Shown piece by piece: positions 23,585-35,700 of a stretch of 64,000 nucleotides of DNA. The translations under genes were made by a program, and so were the position numbers. Where the stretch lies: the NCBI GenBank assembly GCA_038030265.1, contig CM075938.1, forward strand, positions 45,005,189-45,069,188, read 5' to 3'. The notes beneath the pieces are model-generated. The model saw only the letters and a list, made by a program, of their open reading frames with translations. It ran no database searches and had not been told where the DNA came from. The first letter of the stretch is position 1. Every line of letters begins with the position of its first letter. The stretch comes from Corythucha ciliata (Eukaryota; Arthropoda; Insecta; Hemiptera; Tingidae).

Positions 23585-23835
23585 CCCTGTTCACAAGCTC
23601 TATGTTTGTGTTGTGTGGTGTCTATGCAAGCTATAAAAATGCTTCATTTTTCGAGGGAGTAAATCTGTCTGGCTGCATAGATTCCACAGAACGTAAACAT
23701 AGAGCTTGTGAACAGGGCCTTACACTATACTTTCTGTGGAGTCTATGCAGCCAAACAGATTTACTCCCTCGAAAAATGAAGCATTTTTATAGCTTGCGTA
23801 GACACCACACAACACAAACACTTGTGAACACTTGT
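23585..23835. repeat. Compound inverted repeat
   Basis: Two nested palindromic relationships occur. AAGGCCCTGTTCACAAGCTC at 23582 faces GAGCTTGTGAACAGGGCCTT near 23703. The stretch 23604-23700, containing GCTATAAAAATGCTTCATTT, faces 23735-23830. Open frames read from either strand are therefore mirror images. Just to the right (23850-23881) lies a terminus TTATCCCCTTCCACCCTG, like the right end of the fold-back element at 30914-32402. Confidence 0.75.
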
Positions 23836-23896
23836 GAACGATACTTTCTCTATTTTTGTCACACTTATCCCCTTCCACCCTGTATATGTATATGTA

Positions 23897-24273
23897 TACA
23901 GGGTGTTCAAAAACGAAGAGTAATCTAGCTTCAAAGGGTCGTGAACATGGGTTGAATTTTGAACAAGTTTGACTTTGTTGCAGGATATCTGAGCACGTAT
24001 GAAGCAAAATGGAATAGAATGCCTAAATTCTAATAGAAACAAGTCCGCTCTTTCCAATGGTACTTTCAGAATTGGCCTTGGAGCCTCCGGTTACTACGCA
24101 ACGGCCACTTTTCCAAAAAAAAAACAAGGCTAAATCAAAAAGTTCTTAAATCCTGAATATCTCGGAAAATAATGAGAATCGGACTATGGTCAATAGGCGT
24201 CGGGTCGTTTTAACCCATTTGAGGTGCAGATTCACCGGGCGAAATATTGCCCTCTATTATTTGAACACCCTAT
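23897..24273. mobile_element. Solo MITE of the mariner-like family, about 373 bp
   Basis: The ends are CAGGGTGTTCAAAAA on the left and TTTGAACACCCTAT on the right, next to TA dinucleotides on both sides. The body matches the arms of the transposase-bearing element at 38305-39860 in inverted orientation (for example GGGCGAAATATTGCC, and CGGAAAATAATGAGAATCGG). It is non-coding and would depend on transposase from elsewhere. Confidence 0.85.
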
Positions 24274-24279
24274 ATATAC

Positions 24280-24480
24280 AGGGTGGATCCGTATAAGTGT
24301 GACAAAACTTTTTGGGTAAAACTACGTTAAAAGTGGAGTAAAATGGTACCTTCGGAAGTTTCCTACGTCGATCCGTTCCGGAGTTATGAGTTTTTTTGTG
24401 TTTAAAAAAGTAACCAATGCTTGCTTCAAAAAATCCGCAATTTCTCGGCTTATATCGCACCAAATCCAAAAAGTGATGCC
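24280..24480 (+). mobile_element. Terminal fragment of a CAGGGTGGA-type element
   Basis: Starts CAGGGTGGATCCGTATAAGT and continues GTGACAAAACTTTTTGGGT. This parallels the left end of the fold-back element at 30914 (CAGGGTGGAAGGGGGTAAGT). It abuts the MITE at 23897-24273, so several elements with the same terminal signature have accumulated at one TA-rich point. No matching right end was found. Confidence 0.6.
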
Positions 24481-26739
24481 ATTTTCAGAAACTACGGAAC
24501 ATTTCCTTTAGGATAGAGGTCATTTTATTGCTTGAAATAATCGTCAACACCCAGAAATCTGGCATTTTTTCCGTAAATTTACGTGTCCTCTAAAATTTGT
24601 CCGTTTTACGAAAAGTCACTGTAACAGCGACAGCTTCAGCAAACAGCTTTCTCAACAGATTTTCGGTGTATCACAAAAACTTCCCCGTCTTCTAAGTTTC
24701 CTTTTGGCGTGTTCACATCTCATGTTACCACTGACGTTTCTCACAAAAACGTCACGAGAATGCACAACAACCGTGTTTTTACGACCATTGTCTACGGTAT
24801 TCGTGAAGGGTGCAGGGAGATCGGCAGTAAGTGAGAACAGGATATCTTACCATGGAGAAGGCAAGAGGCATTCGATTTGACCCCTTCCCCCACCAGTGAT
24901 TCATTAAATTGTCGCCATTCCGGGGGGGGGGGATAATTGAATGCCGTTTGCCTACTATATTTTCTCCTTCCTAAAATATTCTGTCCTCCCTTTCTAAAAC
25001 AGTATTTTGACAGAAAAATATAGGCAATTGCCTATGTGCCAGGTGCCAACAATATTCGTGAAGGGCGCTCAGAAATCGGCAGAAATGGATTGGGGGGGGG
25101 GGGTCAAATTGAATGTCTCTTGCTTGCGATATCTTCTCCATACCTATATATGTATATGGATTCCGGAGACCACTGAATTCGTGTTCTAGAGGTTCTGAAA
25201 CATGAAAAAAACATGACATGACCCATGTTTGCCACCATCACGACGAGACCGATAGTGCATTTTCAGAATGAAATGCACTAAAACCACTATCTGGGGCAAT
25301 CAACCACGTTACTATTCACAATTTGTATGGGAATCCTATGACATCGAAACCTTCAATGTCCCATCCCAGGGACTCCTTCACTTAAATCCGCCTGAGCGCG
25401 CTCCGGTCCACCTGCCCGCCCTTAATTAGCCAGTTGAAGGGGTTAATTGACAAGTTTCGTAGTGTAGCTTTCGGTTTGGAGGATTGCCCAGTCCTGGCTA
25501 CGCCCTTGTACGCACTAGTGGTAGAAAGCACTCCATTTATGTTGGAAGCAAACTTGTGTTTTCTGCTCTGTGTTTGTACGATTGCGCCCAATCGTATCTA
25601 ATCTAAACGTACAGAAGTTTTTTGAAAGTAGTACCTTGTACAGTAAGATCTCAAACTATAAATTATTACCCGTACCATCCTTCCTAAAGTTCCTCTGGTC
25701 ACCGTAATGATACGCCTCTTTGCAAATCTACCCTTGTAAGGTAGGCAAACGCCTGCATAGCACTCCGGTCCCGTGGAAGCCAATTCAAGAAGTATGTACT
25801 TTCTTATATGAATAATATAAGAAATTATATATTATAATAATATAATACCTACTTTATATGAATAATAATAAGCCAAGTTCAATTACAGCGCGCGCTTGGC
25901 TATGAAAGTGGCGTTGACTCCCCGTGATAGTCAAGACGAGCTCAAGATATGCATGTCGTTTCCTTGAAACACGATTTCAACGGCAATGTCGGTTGGAACT
26001 TCTGAAAAGTGCTGGACATGCCAGCTCAAAGGCATTGACGTTTTGTTTTCTGAATTACGAACGAAACAGCTGTTCTTCAACTATAAATTTTCTGTCAAAT
26101 TACAGCAACAGGTTTTAAGTAATTACTCAAGAAAACACCGGCTCATCCGGAAAGGGGAACCCCTCCAACCCAGACCCTAACAGTCCATTGGGATTTCTTC
26201 TTTTTTTTTTCTATCAAATTTATCAATGTAAGGATGTGGGCAAATTACTGTCAGTTAAACTCATAAAGACGAAATAAAATATTTGTTCAAACATTATTTG
26301 AAAATATAAATAAATAAAATAGAAAACTCACCCATCAAACTTTCGGAAGGACAGCGGGCGTCCACGTTCACCACCGTACCATAAGTTGACAGGCACTTGT
26401 TTTTCTTAAAATAACCTGAGCGTCCGTAACCTTCTTGTCGATTTCCCGTAAATGAGTCAGAGAATTAATTTTCAAGTAACAGTCCATGACGCGCAAAATT
26501 TCTGGCTAAAATCAAAATGTAAAGTTATTTTTCCAAATTAATTCTGTTCCCAAAGACTTGTTTTCGTGGGAGTCTTCGTATGAAAAGGATTCTGTTCAAG
26601 GAGACGTGTTTGACCGTGAGTGAAATCCTTGAGTTTTTTTATCATCCGAAATACGCCTCAAAAGATTCGTATGTGTTTGTATTACCAAGTGTCTACTGGA
26701 GGTATTTTATTGAATAGCGTAACCGAGAGGAAATGAGCG
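24481..26739. other. Intergenic stretch upstream of UBE4A
   Basis: Contains two G tracts (about 24921 and 25091), an inverted pair around the words GCAAGAGGCATTCGATTTGA (24871) and its relative at 25100, and a repeat at 25140-25280 that reappears inverted at 51355-51500. An AT-rich run lies at 25800-25870 (TATAAT repeats). The last 400 bp before the UBE4A start look unique. No other gene recognised. Confidence 0.5.
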
Positions 26740-29700
26740 ATGACAGATCAAAGTTCAAATCCGTTTCTCAACCTCCTGGGGAGTGAGCCACCAGTGACGG
26801 CGGTGGCCAGCGGTCATAACGATGACCGTGATTCGTCGCTACCAGTGTCCGATGAAATCAGACGGGTGTCCGAGGCCGTGGGTCGAGTTGCTCAAGATGT
26901 GTTCTGCTTGGCGTTCTCAAAAACTCCGACGGAGAGCAAGGCAACGGAGCCTCTTGTGTTCATGGAGGAAGTTGCTACGATGGTCGGAAGCAAGCCCCTT
27001 GATTTAGACGCGGTGAAATTGGCTCTGTTCGAACGGATTCTAATGGAAACCCCGGGAGACTATCTGGTGACACCCAAAGGGAAAACTGTTGTCCGTCCGA
27101 GTACTCACGCCGTTCAGAATGAGTGTATTTTGTATTTGTACGAGTGCTACCTGAGGCTGCATAGCATGAACGACAGTGAATTCAAGGATCTAACTGTCAA
27201 CATCAAGCATTTCAAAGACCTCGTCGTGCAAAATACCTCAACCGTTCTGAGGCAGCCAGCCCTTTTCGAAAATCAAGACGTCCATAAACAGGTATGGGCA
27301 TCATTGACTTCTCAGACGCTTCAATCTTAATCGTCCATTATTTTTACAGGTTGTTAAATTATACGAATTTGAGGATAGCCTCAGTGGAGCTCTAACTGAG
27401 TTTATCAAAGAAGTGGCCAGTCTCATAGTCAACGACGAAGGCAAGCAAACCCTTTACGACGCATTTAAACCAATACTTCAACACGTTCACAAAGACTTCG
27501 CGGATGCGACCGTTTTAACATTCCCGAGATCACATTTCTCGCTTTTAAGTTCTTTTGCAACTGGCACTGATTTAGCCGATGTAAGCCGCCACCACTGTTC
27601 TTTAAGTGTTACGCTTCAGTAATATCAAGTTCTAAAATAATTTTCAGGTAATAATGACCTACACCGCACCATCGTCGTTCAGCTATGGAATTAGTTACGC
27701 CAACACGCTATTTGGGGCAATGCTTAATTTGTCGTGTCTTCCTAAAACTGTCGACGGACTGTTCGTTTATTTCGAGAAGCCGTTGGATGGCGTAAGACGC
27801 TAGAAAACAGTGCCACTAAAAATCTCTGACATTCGGTTTTTTTCCCCTCCTCAAAAAGGCTCTAAGCGCTCTTGAAGGAAATTTATGGTCTGGAATGAGT
27901 GAATTGTGCGAAAGAATTCACGGTCTAATATCTCAGATTCTCCGTTTGTCACCGGATCTACGGAATCGAGTTCTGTCTTGGATTGGTGGTTGCTTGGACG
28001 CGAATACTCCCAAAGGAAGCGTATGGGTGACAACTAGCATGGGAATGCTCGGCAAGTTGAACTATTCATCGGTCTTATTTTGAACCCGTTTTAATTTGAG
28101 TGTTTCCTTAGCTATGGGATACATATCTGACGGGTTTTCTTTGAATTTAACATCCGTCCTGCTACGGTTATCCCAACCTTTCGTGAGTGATAAACGGAAA
28201 CTTCTTAAAATTGACCCTACGTATCCGTCTTTCAAAGTAAGGCTTCACTGAGGGAAACAAATCCTCCCCTCCTTTCTTTAAGCGTTTTTTTTTTCAACTT
28301 ATAGGTTGAACTAGCCGAGGACATGGTCAAATTCGGCATGCATTGCCGGTCTTTGAACTCGGAAACTTGTCTTCAGCCTTTGGATGACGGCGAAGTGCGA
28401 CCGTTTTCATTGCAACCGTTCAGCTTCATCACCGAGTGTTTTTTCATGACTCACCGAGCCATTGACTTGGGGATTCGAGTGGTTCATGAACGAACCCATC
28501 AACTTTACCAGGAGATTGGACGGCTTCAAATCGCCCTGTCCGAGGCTCAATCTCGCGGTCAGGGGCGTGTCGAATTAGTGGAAACTTTGCGGGAACGTAT
28601 GGAAATGGAAATGGCTAAGTAATTTTTGTTCTAGTCTCTGCCATTACGTCATTCTTTAAATTACAACGAAATTATTTTTTAAGGTATTTGTGCATGCGAT
28701 GCGCTCTTCTTGAACCGTCAATGCTTAAACTTCTTGCTCAGTTCGAAGTAGCCACTGCCACATGGTTGATCCAAGTTATTTTGGATCCAGTTCAAGAGCG
28801 ACGAGAAAACTACGCTCCAACGGCTTTTCGCGAGCTCCACCTACCGCTTCCCGAGGGAGGACCGCCGACCCTCAAATGCATACCGGAGTTGATTGTCGAG
28901 AGTGTTGGTCGATTCATGAAACTGGCCGAAACGTACAGTCCTCAAACACTTGAAGAGGGCGGTCTGGAACTCATGGAACCGCTTTTGTCGCTTCTTCTCG
29001 TTCTCATGGGATGCAAGAAACGAGCGAGAAATCCTCATTTGAGAGCTTTGCTTGCTGAAAGTTTGGGCTGCCTTTTGCCCGTCGATCAGGATCAACCGAG
29101 TTTGAACCCAAATCCTTTGGGGACGTTCTACCGTGAAAAACTCTTCGTCGAGCACCCGCACCGTGATCAGGTTATTCTTTGAACTGTTCCGTGTTTCCAC
29201 TTCTTTCTTAATGAGGAGGTTCGACATTTTCCAGATAGTCTGTTGCTTGTTGAATGTATTCGTTTCTATTGAGATGACTGGGGAAGCTGTGCAATTTGAG
29301 CAGAGATTTAATTACAGAAGACCCATGTACACAGTCATGGATTATTTATGGGGCATTGAGGAACATAGAGCTCAGTTCAAGTAAGTGAACAGTTTTGTAC
29401 GTATTCATACAATGAATGAATTTGTATTCATACAAATTTCATGCACACAACTCTAATACATCCAAGCTCTAAGCACAAATACACTGTGCACGTATTTAAC
29501 AGACGTGGGTAGTAACGCGTTACACGTCATTTCGTTACTAACGCCGTTACAGTTGTGGGTAACGGATTAATGATTACGTCACTTTATTTTTAAAAAGTAA
29601 CGATGAAGTAATTTCTGCTAATGTTTGGTCCTTTACTCTAGTCCGTTACCCTAGTCCTCCACCAGTCGTTGCAAAGCTGTTCGTAAGGCAGGGGCGTTGG

Positions 29701-32700
29701 TACGGGGGGAATTGGGGGATAGATCCCCCCCCCCCCAGTGTTACAAGTATTCGAACGAAGGAGCACTAGTAGAATAACCAAGAGCCCCATAAAATCACCA
29801 AAAATAAGCGTTTCACGTTGAAGTTAGGTTTAACAGATTTTCTGGACTTGAAGCAGGCCGAAAAGGTCCGAGTACGTCCAGCTTTTTCCTTGGACTTCAG
29901 ACCCAACGCAGTAGTGTACCGAGGTACGGGGGGGGGGTTCGCCCCGGACCCTCTATCAGACAAAAATCGATAATATTCGTGGCTATAGCTGCTAAAAAGC
30001 GCCGATTCGTGGTCTCGCGATGCAACTTCCTGACTAAAATTAAGAAAAAAATCGCTGATTCACGGTACATGGAGGCCATTCTTCGAATAAATTGTGGAAA
30101 TCAACGCAAAAGTGTTGTATTTGGGCAAACCCCGCGGTTAAAGTTGAGAAAACACGCTATAATATTGACAAGTAAAAGACGCTTTCAGGTTAAAATTGGA
30201 CAAGAATGGCAAATTCACAACTGAAATGGCGTAAAATCGCCCATTCGCGTATGAAAAAGGGAATAGGATGCTGAATGGCCGCAAAATTAGCATAAAACGC
30301 TATTTCACGGCTGAAATTGGGAAATATCGATAATTTGCAATTTGCAGATATAAAGTTGTGGAAAAACATTAATTCGTGAATACAAAATGAAGAAAATCAC
30401 TTATTCGCGGCAAAAATTGAAAAAATCACCAATTAGCGCAGCTAAAATTAAGAAAAACGTTAATTTCCAGTTCAAATTGGGGAAAAGTGCTAATTTTCAG
30501 ATAAAAACGGAAAAAGTTGCCAATTTGCAGCTTAAATTGAGTCAAACCCCAATTCTTGGCAAAAATTTACAAAACTCGGTAGGTAATGCATGGGTTGGAA
30601 ACGCTACCACGCTGCTAAAATTTAGAAAAAGCGAAAATTCGCTGCTAAAATTGAGAAACATCACTAAATCTCGAATTAAGAGTCGTGAAATTTATAATTT
30701 AAAAATGAAGATTTTTTGAAAGAAATGGATGGATAGATGTACATTTTGTGGTCTGAAAAAAGGTTTGTATATATATAATTTAAATCGCACCTCTGAAGGC
30801 ATTTTTGTGGCTAAAATTCAGAAAAATGGCAAATTCATGGGTACAATGTTAAAAAATTTGCTAATTCACGGCTAGAACTGAAAAGTAGCAATAATCTATA
30901 CATATAAAAGTTATGCAGGGTGGAAGGGGGTAAGTGCGACAAAAAATTTGGGTGAAAGTAAACCTCATTTGCGACAGAAATCACCATATACACCATGGTC
31001 CGAAAATCAAAACCCTTCGAGTTATGATTTTTCTAACGATTTTTAAGGCGTACATAATTTTTTTTAACTAACTGCGAGAAACTCGCATTCAATTTGAATT
31101 TTTGCAACTTTTGGTGATGAATTCGGAAAGAGCACACTATTTTCTGTCAGGATTGGCCATTTTCGATAGACGTTAACTATTTTATTATGCCCTAAAGTGC
31201 GGCTCAAAGTCGTGCAAATCGGGGATTTAATTTTTTTCAAAAAAAGTCAGCCCCCGTTTGTCCCACTAAATCTGAGAGTACGGACAACCCGTGATTCAGA
31301 AAAACATCTTCAAAGTGTCCTTTACAAAAATATTGATAAGCGTTTTCTGAGTTTATTGGCGAGTTTTCGTCAGAAATGACCATTTTTTAGAAAAAATAAT
31401 GTTTTTTCGCTTCAAAATCGATTGTTTTGACCTGAAAAATTCGATCAATCATTGTGATTTTAACACGCTAAAACGGTATAAAACCACATCCAAAGCTATC
31501 CTTAGAGTGGAATTCAATGTGTGCGTCTACCAAAGTATCAAAAAATGTCGCTCCGGCCGCTGGCTTTCGGGTTAAGTGCATTACACTACTACAAGTTTCG
31601 ACGTTTTCAGTTATTTAGCTATTATTCGGCATTAATTAACATTTCACGTTGTTACTTTACATTTTTATAGCCAATCTTGCTGAATGATCGCAAATTAAGT
31701 TAAATTAACGAAATTCGTATTTCGTGAAATCTACTCTATCCGACACCCCAGCTCCCGGAGCGACATTTTTTGTTACTTCGGTACGCGGGCATAATCAGTT
31801 TGATTCAACGTATAGCTTTGGATTAGGTTTTAGTGCTTTTTATCACGTTAAAATCACAAAACTTATTCAAATTTTTCAGGTCAAAACAAGGGATTTTGAA
31901 GAGAAAAATCATTATTTTTTCCAAGAAATCGTCATTTCTGACAAAAAATCTCCAAACAACTAAGAAAACGCTTATGACTATCTTTGTAAAGGACACTTTG
32001 AAGGTGTTTTTCTGAATCACGGGTTGTCCGTACACTCAAAATTAGTGTGGACAAACGGGGACTGACTTTTTTTTAAAAAAAAAATAATTCCCCGATTTGC
32101 ACGACTTTGAGCCGCATTTAAGGGCACATAAAATAGTTAACGTCTATCGAAAATGGCTAATCCTCTCAGAACATATAGTGTGCTCTTTCCGAATCCATCA
32201 CCAAAAGTTGCAAAAATCTAAATTGAATGCGAGTCTCTCGCTGTTAGTTAAAATTAATTATGTAAGCCTTAAAAATCGTTAGAAAAATCATATCTCGAGG
32301 GGTTTTGATTTTCGGACCACGGTGTATATGGCGATTTCGGTCGCAAATTAGGCCTACTATCACCCAAAAATTTTTGTCCCACTTATCCCCTTCCACACTG
32401 TATAGTTTTGCTAATGCGGTGATAAAATGTGAAAAACCACTAAATTGCGGATTATATTTTTTTAGAAAATAAAATAATCAGCCTGGTCAAAATTAAGAGA
32501 AAGGTTAATTTGGAAAAAATCGCTGGAAATGAAAAAAATCGCCAATCTACAGCTAAAATGGCGCCAAACGCCAATTTGTGACTGAAATTGAGAAAATTCG
32601 CTAATTCACAGGTTTGAAACGCTACGACGCTTCGCCGCTACAATTAAAAAAAGCGCTATTTAATTTAATACTGGAGGGGGGGCACCATTCACAAGGGGGC

Positions 32701-35700
32701 ATTTTGCGTCCAGCCATCTGGGGAAGGGGGAATAGACGCGGCTGATTTAATCCACGAATTGACGATTTTTTCACTTTTAGTCTGAATTATTTTCCTTCCA
32801 TTTTTGCGCGGACCTACACCTATCGTGGCCCGTGGCGGAAATCTCTATGAGATCCATTAGGACAAAAAGAAATATGATTTTTGCGTTTTCCTTTATGAAG
32901 GCTTTTCCTTTTTTATGCCTAATTTAAGCCGCAAACGGCGATTTTTTTTTAACTTTACCCGCGGATTAGAGCATTTTTCAATTTTAGCCGCGAGTAACGT
33001 TTCCCTCAATTTTAGCCGCGAATAAAATTATCGGTATTTTTTCACCTCAAATTCAAATCCATGAATTTGCGGTTTTTCTACTTTGGCTGCAAATTGCCTT
33101 TAGATGCCCCCTCCCCTCCCAAAAAACCAAAGGTGCGTTCAGAAACCGCGAATTGGCGTATTTTCAATTTCAGCCGCAAATTGGAATGTTCTCAATTTTA
33201 GCTGCAAATCAGAGCTTTTTATTAGGTACACGTCTTTATTAGTGAATTTAAAAAATTATTGTTGTCCCCAATTTTAGCCGTGTATCTGCCATTTTTCTCA
33301 ATTTCAACCCTGTATTAGCGTGTCCCCTTCCCCCCCATTTTAGCCCGAGGCTTCTCCCAAGAACAGCATATTTCCTTCTTTTTGTATATTGTGATTTTTG
33401 ACGTAAAATGGCGTCTATACACCGCAAATCAGCGATTTTGTCTCCATTTTAGTCGGGAAGTTGCATCGAGAATCCACGAATCTACGATTATTAGCGATTT
33501 TTCGAAACATTTTGCCTCGTTCTTGATTCGAAAACTAGTTAGTGCGCCTTCTCAATTTTATCCGCTAAAGGACCAAAAGTAACGGAGGATCAGCGTATTT
33601 TCTCAATTTTAGCCGCAGAGAAAAGGCACCAAATAGCGGGTAAATTTTCGAAAAACGCTAATTCGTGGCAAAAATCGCTGTTTAAACCACTGGTAAAATT
33701 AAGAAAAAACCCTAATTCGCGAATCAAATTGGAAAAAATTGCTAATTAGCGGCTAAAATGAGTACAAAAGCGCAAATTCACAGCTACAATTGAGAAAGAA
33801 TGCTAATTCGCGGATCCATTTGAGAATAGATACCCGTTAATTTCCGGCTAAAATTGAGATGAATCGCTCATTTGCAGCTAACATGTAGATAAACGCTAGC
33901 TCGTGGATAAATTCGAGGAAATAATCTTCATTCGCGTCTAAAATGGAGAAAAAGTAGGTGCTAATTCGCAACTTAAAATTGAAGATAAACGCTAATTCGA
34001 GGATCCATTCGAGGAAACCAGCTAATAGGCGGCTAGAATTAAGAAAAATCCAATATTCACAGCTAAAATGGAAAATGGATCGCTAACTGGCGGATAAAAT
34101 TTAGAAAAATCGCTCGTTCGCAGCTGAATTGGAGAAAAACGCTAATTCGCGGAGAATCCGGTGACTCTAAAATTTGTAAAACTTATAATTCTCGGCTAAA
34201 ATTAAGAAAAAGTGCTCATTTTGGCCCTTTCTAATCACAATTTTACGGATTCCCAATTTGGCGTATTTGCACGGAAATGAGTTTTTTGCTCTTTCAAAAA
34301 AAAATTCGTAGGTTTGGCACTTTTAAACCAAAAACGAATTCTTACTATTTCATACCTAAATTTCGCGTATTTTCGGTCACTCCACCGCCACCACCCCAAC
34401 GAACCAAGCTTCGTGGATTTTGTTCTGTCAAGCACAGTTTTTGCGGACTTTCGTAAAACAATATTTTGTGGATTTGGCTCCTTTGGGCCCAATTTTTGGA
34501 TGTTTTCGCTTTATCAAAAACCAAATTTCGCAGCTTTTGCTCTTTCTAAAATCAAATTCATACGTTTGGCTCAATAAAAACCAAATTACGTCATTTTGGC
34601 TTTTACAAACCGCTGTTTGGCGGATTTTCGCTTTTTAGAAACCTAAGTTTCGTCGATTTTGCTCCTTTAAAACTCAATTTCACGGGGATCCCGAGGCCCC
34701 TTTCCGAGGTAACCTGGGCACACTTCCGGCTCATATAGCAATGGGGAATTGGTGATGAGGAGTCACTGGTGGAATAAATGGTGTAGACCGCACCTTAAAG
34801 GGTTAGGAACCCTTTAGGAGTTTAGGTCCATTCCGGGCGCTCGCTCATCTTGTTACGCCGCTAGGGTAACGTGCAACGGTAACTTCCGCTACGTAACTAA
34901 CAAAATGACGAGTGACGGAGTTCCTCTGTACTGATTACCGAGCAACGTCAACATTTTGAGTAACGATGATAGAGTCATCTAAGCTCAATTATTCAATTAA
35001 TTGTCGTACACATTAGGAAAAAAAAATGACTTGTGACATGCACTGACCCGATAGGTGCAGTTTGAGTTCTGAGAGGGGATTTCTCCTGGGTGGATTCCCA
35101 GGATAGCTCAGTTGGTTAGAGCACCTGGCGCGAAACTAGGAGGTCGTGGGTTCGAATCCCACCTGGGGAGCAATTTTTTCTCGGAACTCAAAAACAAGTA
35201 AAGAGGAGTAAGTACCTATTTAATTTAAAGATTAATTTCTTTATTTTCAGCCTCCCCACTCCGTCGAATTTACGTGTGTGACTAGGGTGGTGCGGTGAGG
35301 AGGGGGAGTAATCTCATAAATGTCCGTAGATAGGGTCATCTAAGCTCAATTTTACAACGCGTTATTGCAGTACAACTTTCAGGCGATTGAACGATTTCAA
35401 GTTGAGGCTTTCTTTTCCAGAGCCCTTGCTGCGGAAGGGGAACGTAATATGGAGGAAGTGACTCCGCCGTTATTTTTAAGATTTCTGAATCTGCTCATGA
35501 ACGACGCGATATTCTTGCTCGATGAAGCTTTGGCTAACATGACTCAACTTCGAACCTTACAAACTGCGAGGTAAGGGTTGAAAATGCTCATATTTCATTA
35601 ATTTTCTCACTTATCTTTCATGCGTCGTCGGTGTAGGAGTAACGGTGAATGGGACAATCTACCACCCGAGGAAAGAGAGAGAAACGAGCAATACTTCAGG

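Larger units (their letters stand above)
29381..35420 (+). other. UBE4A intron 8, 6.0 kb, repeat-filled
   Basis: Bounded by GTAAGT and TTCCAG. It contains a terminus with AGTAACGCGTTAC words (29505-29690), a 1-kb dispersed segment, a fold-back element, opposed family A blocks, family D repeats and a tRNA-like element, listed separately. At about 29720-29735 and 29930-29937 there are C and G tracts. All other introns of the gene are about 50-90 bp. Confidence 0.85.
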
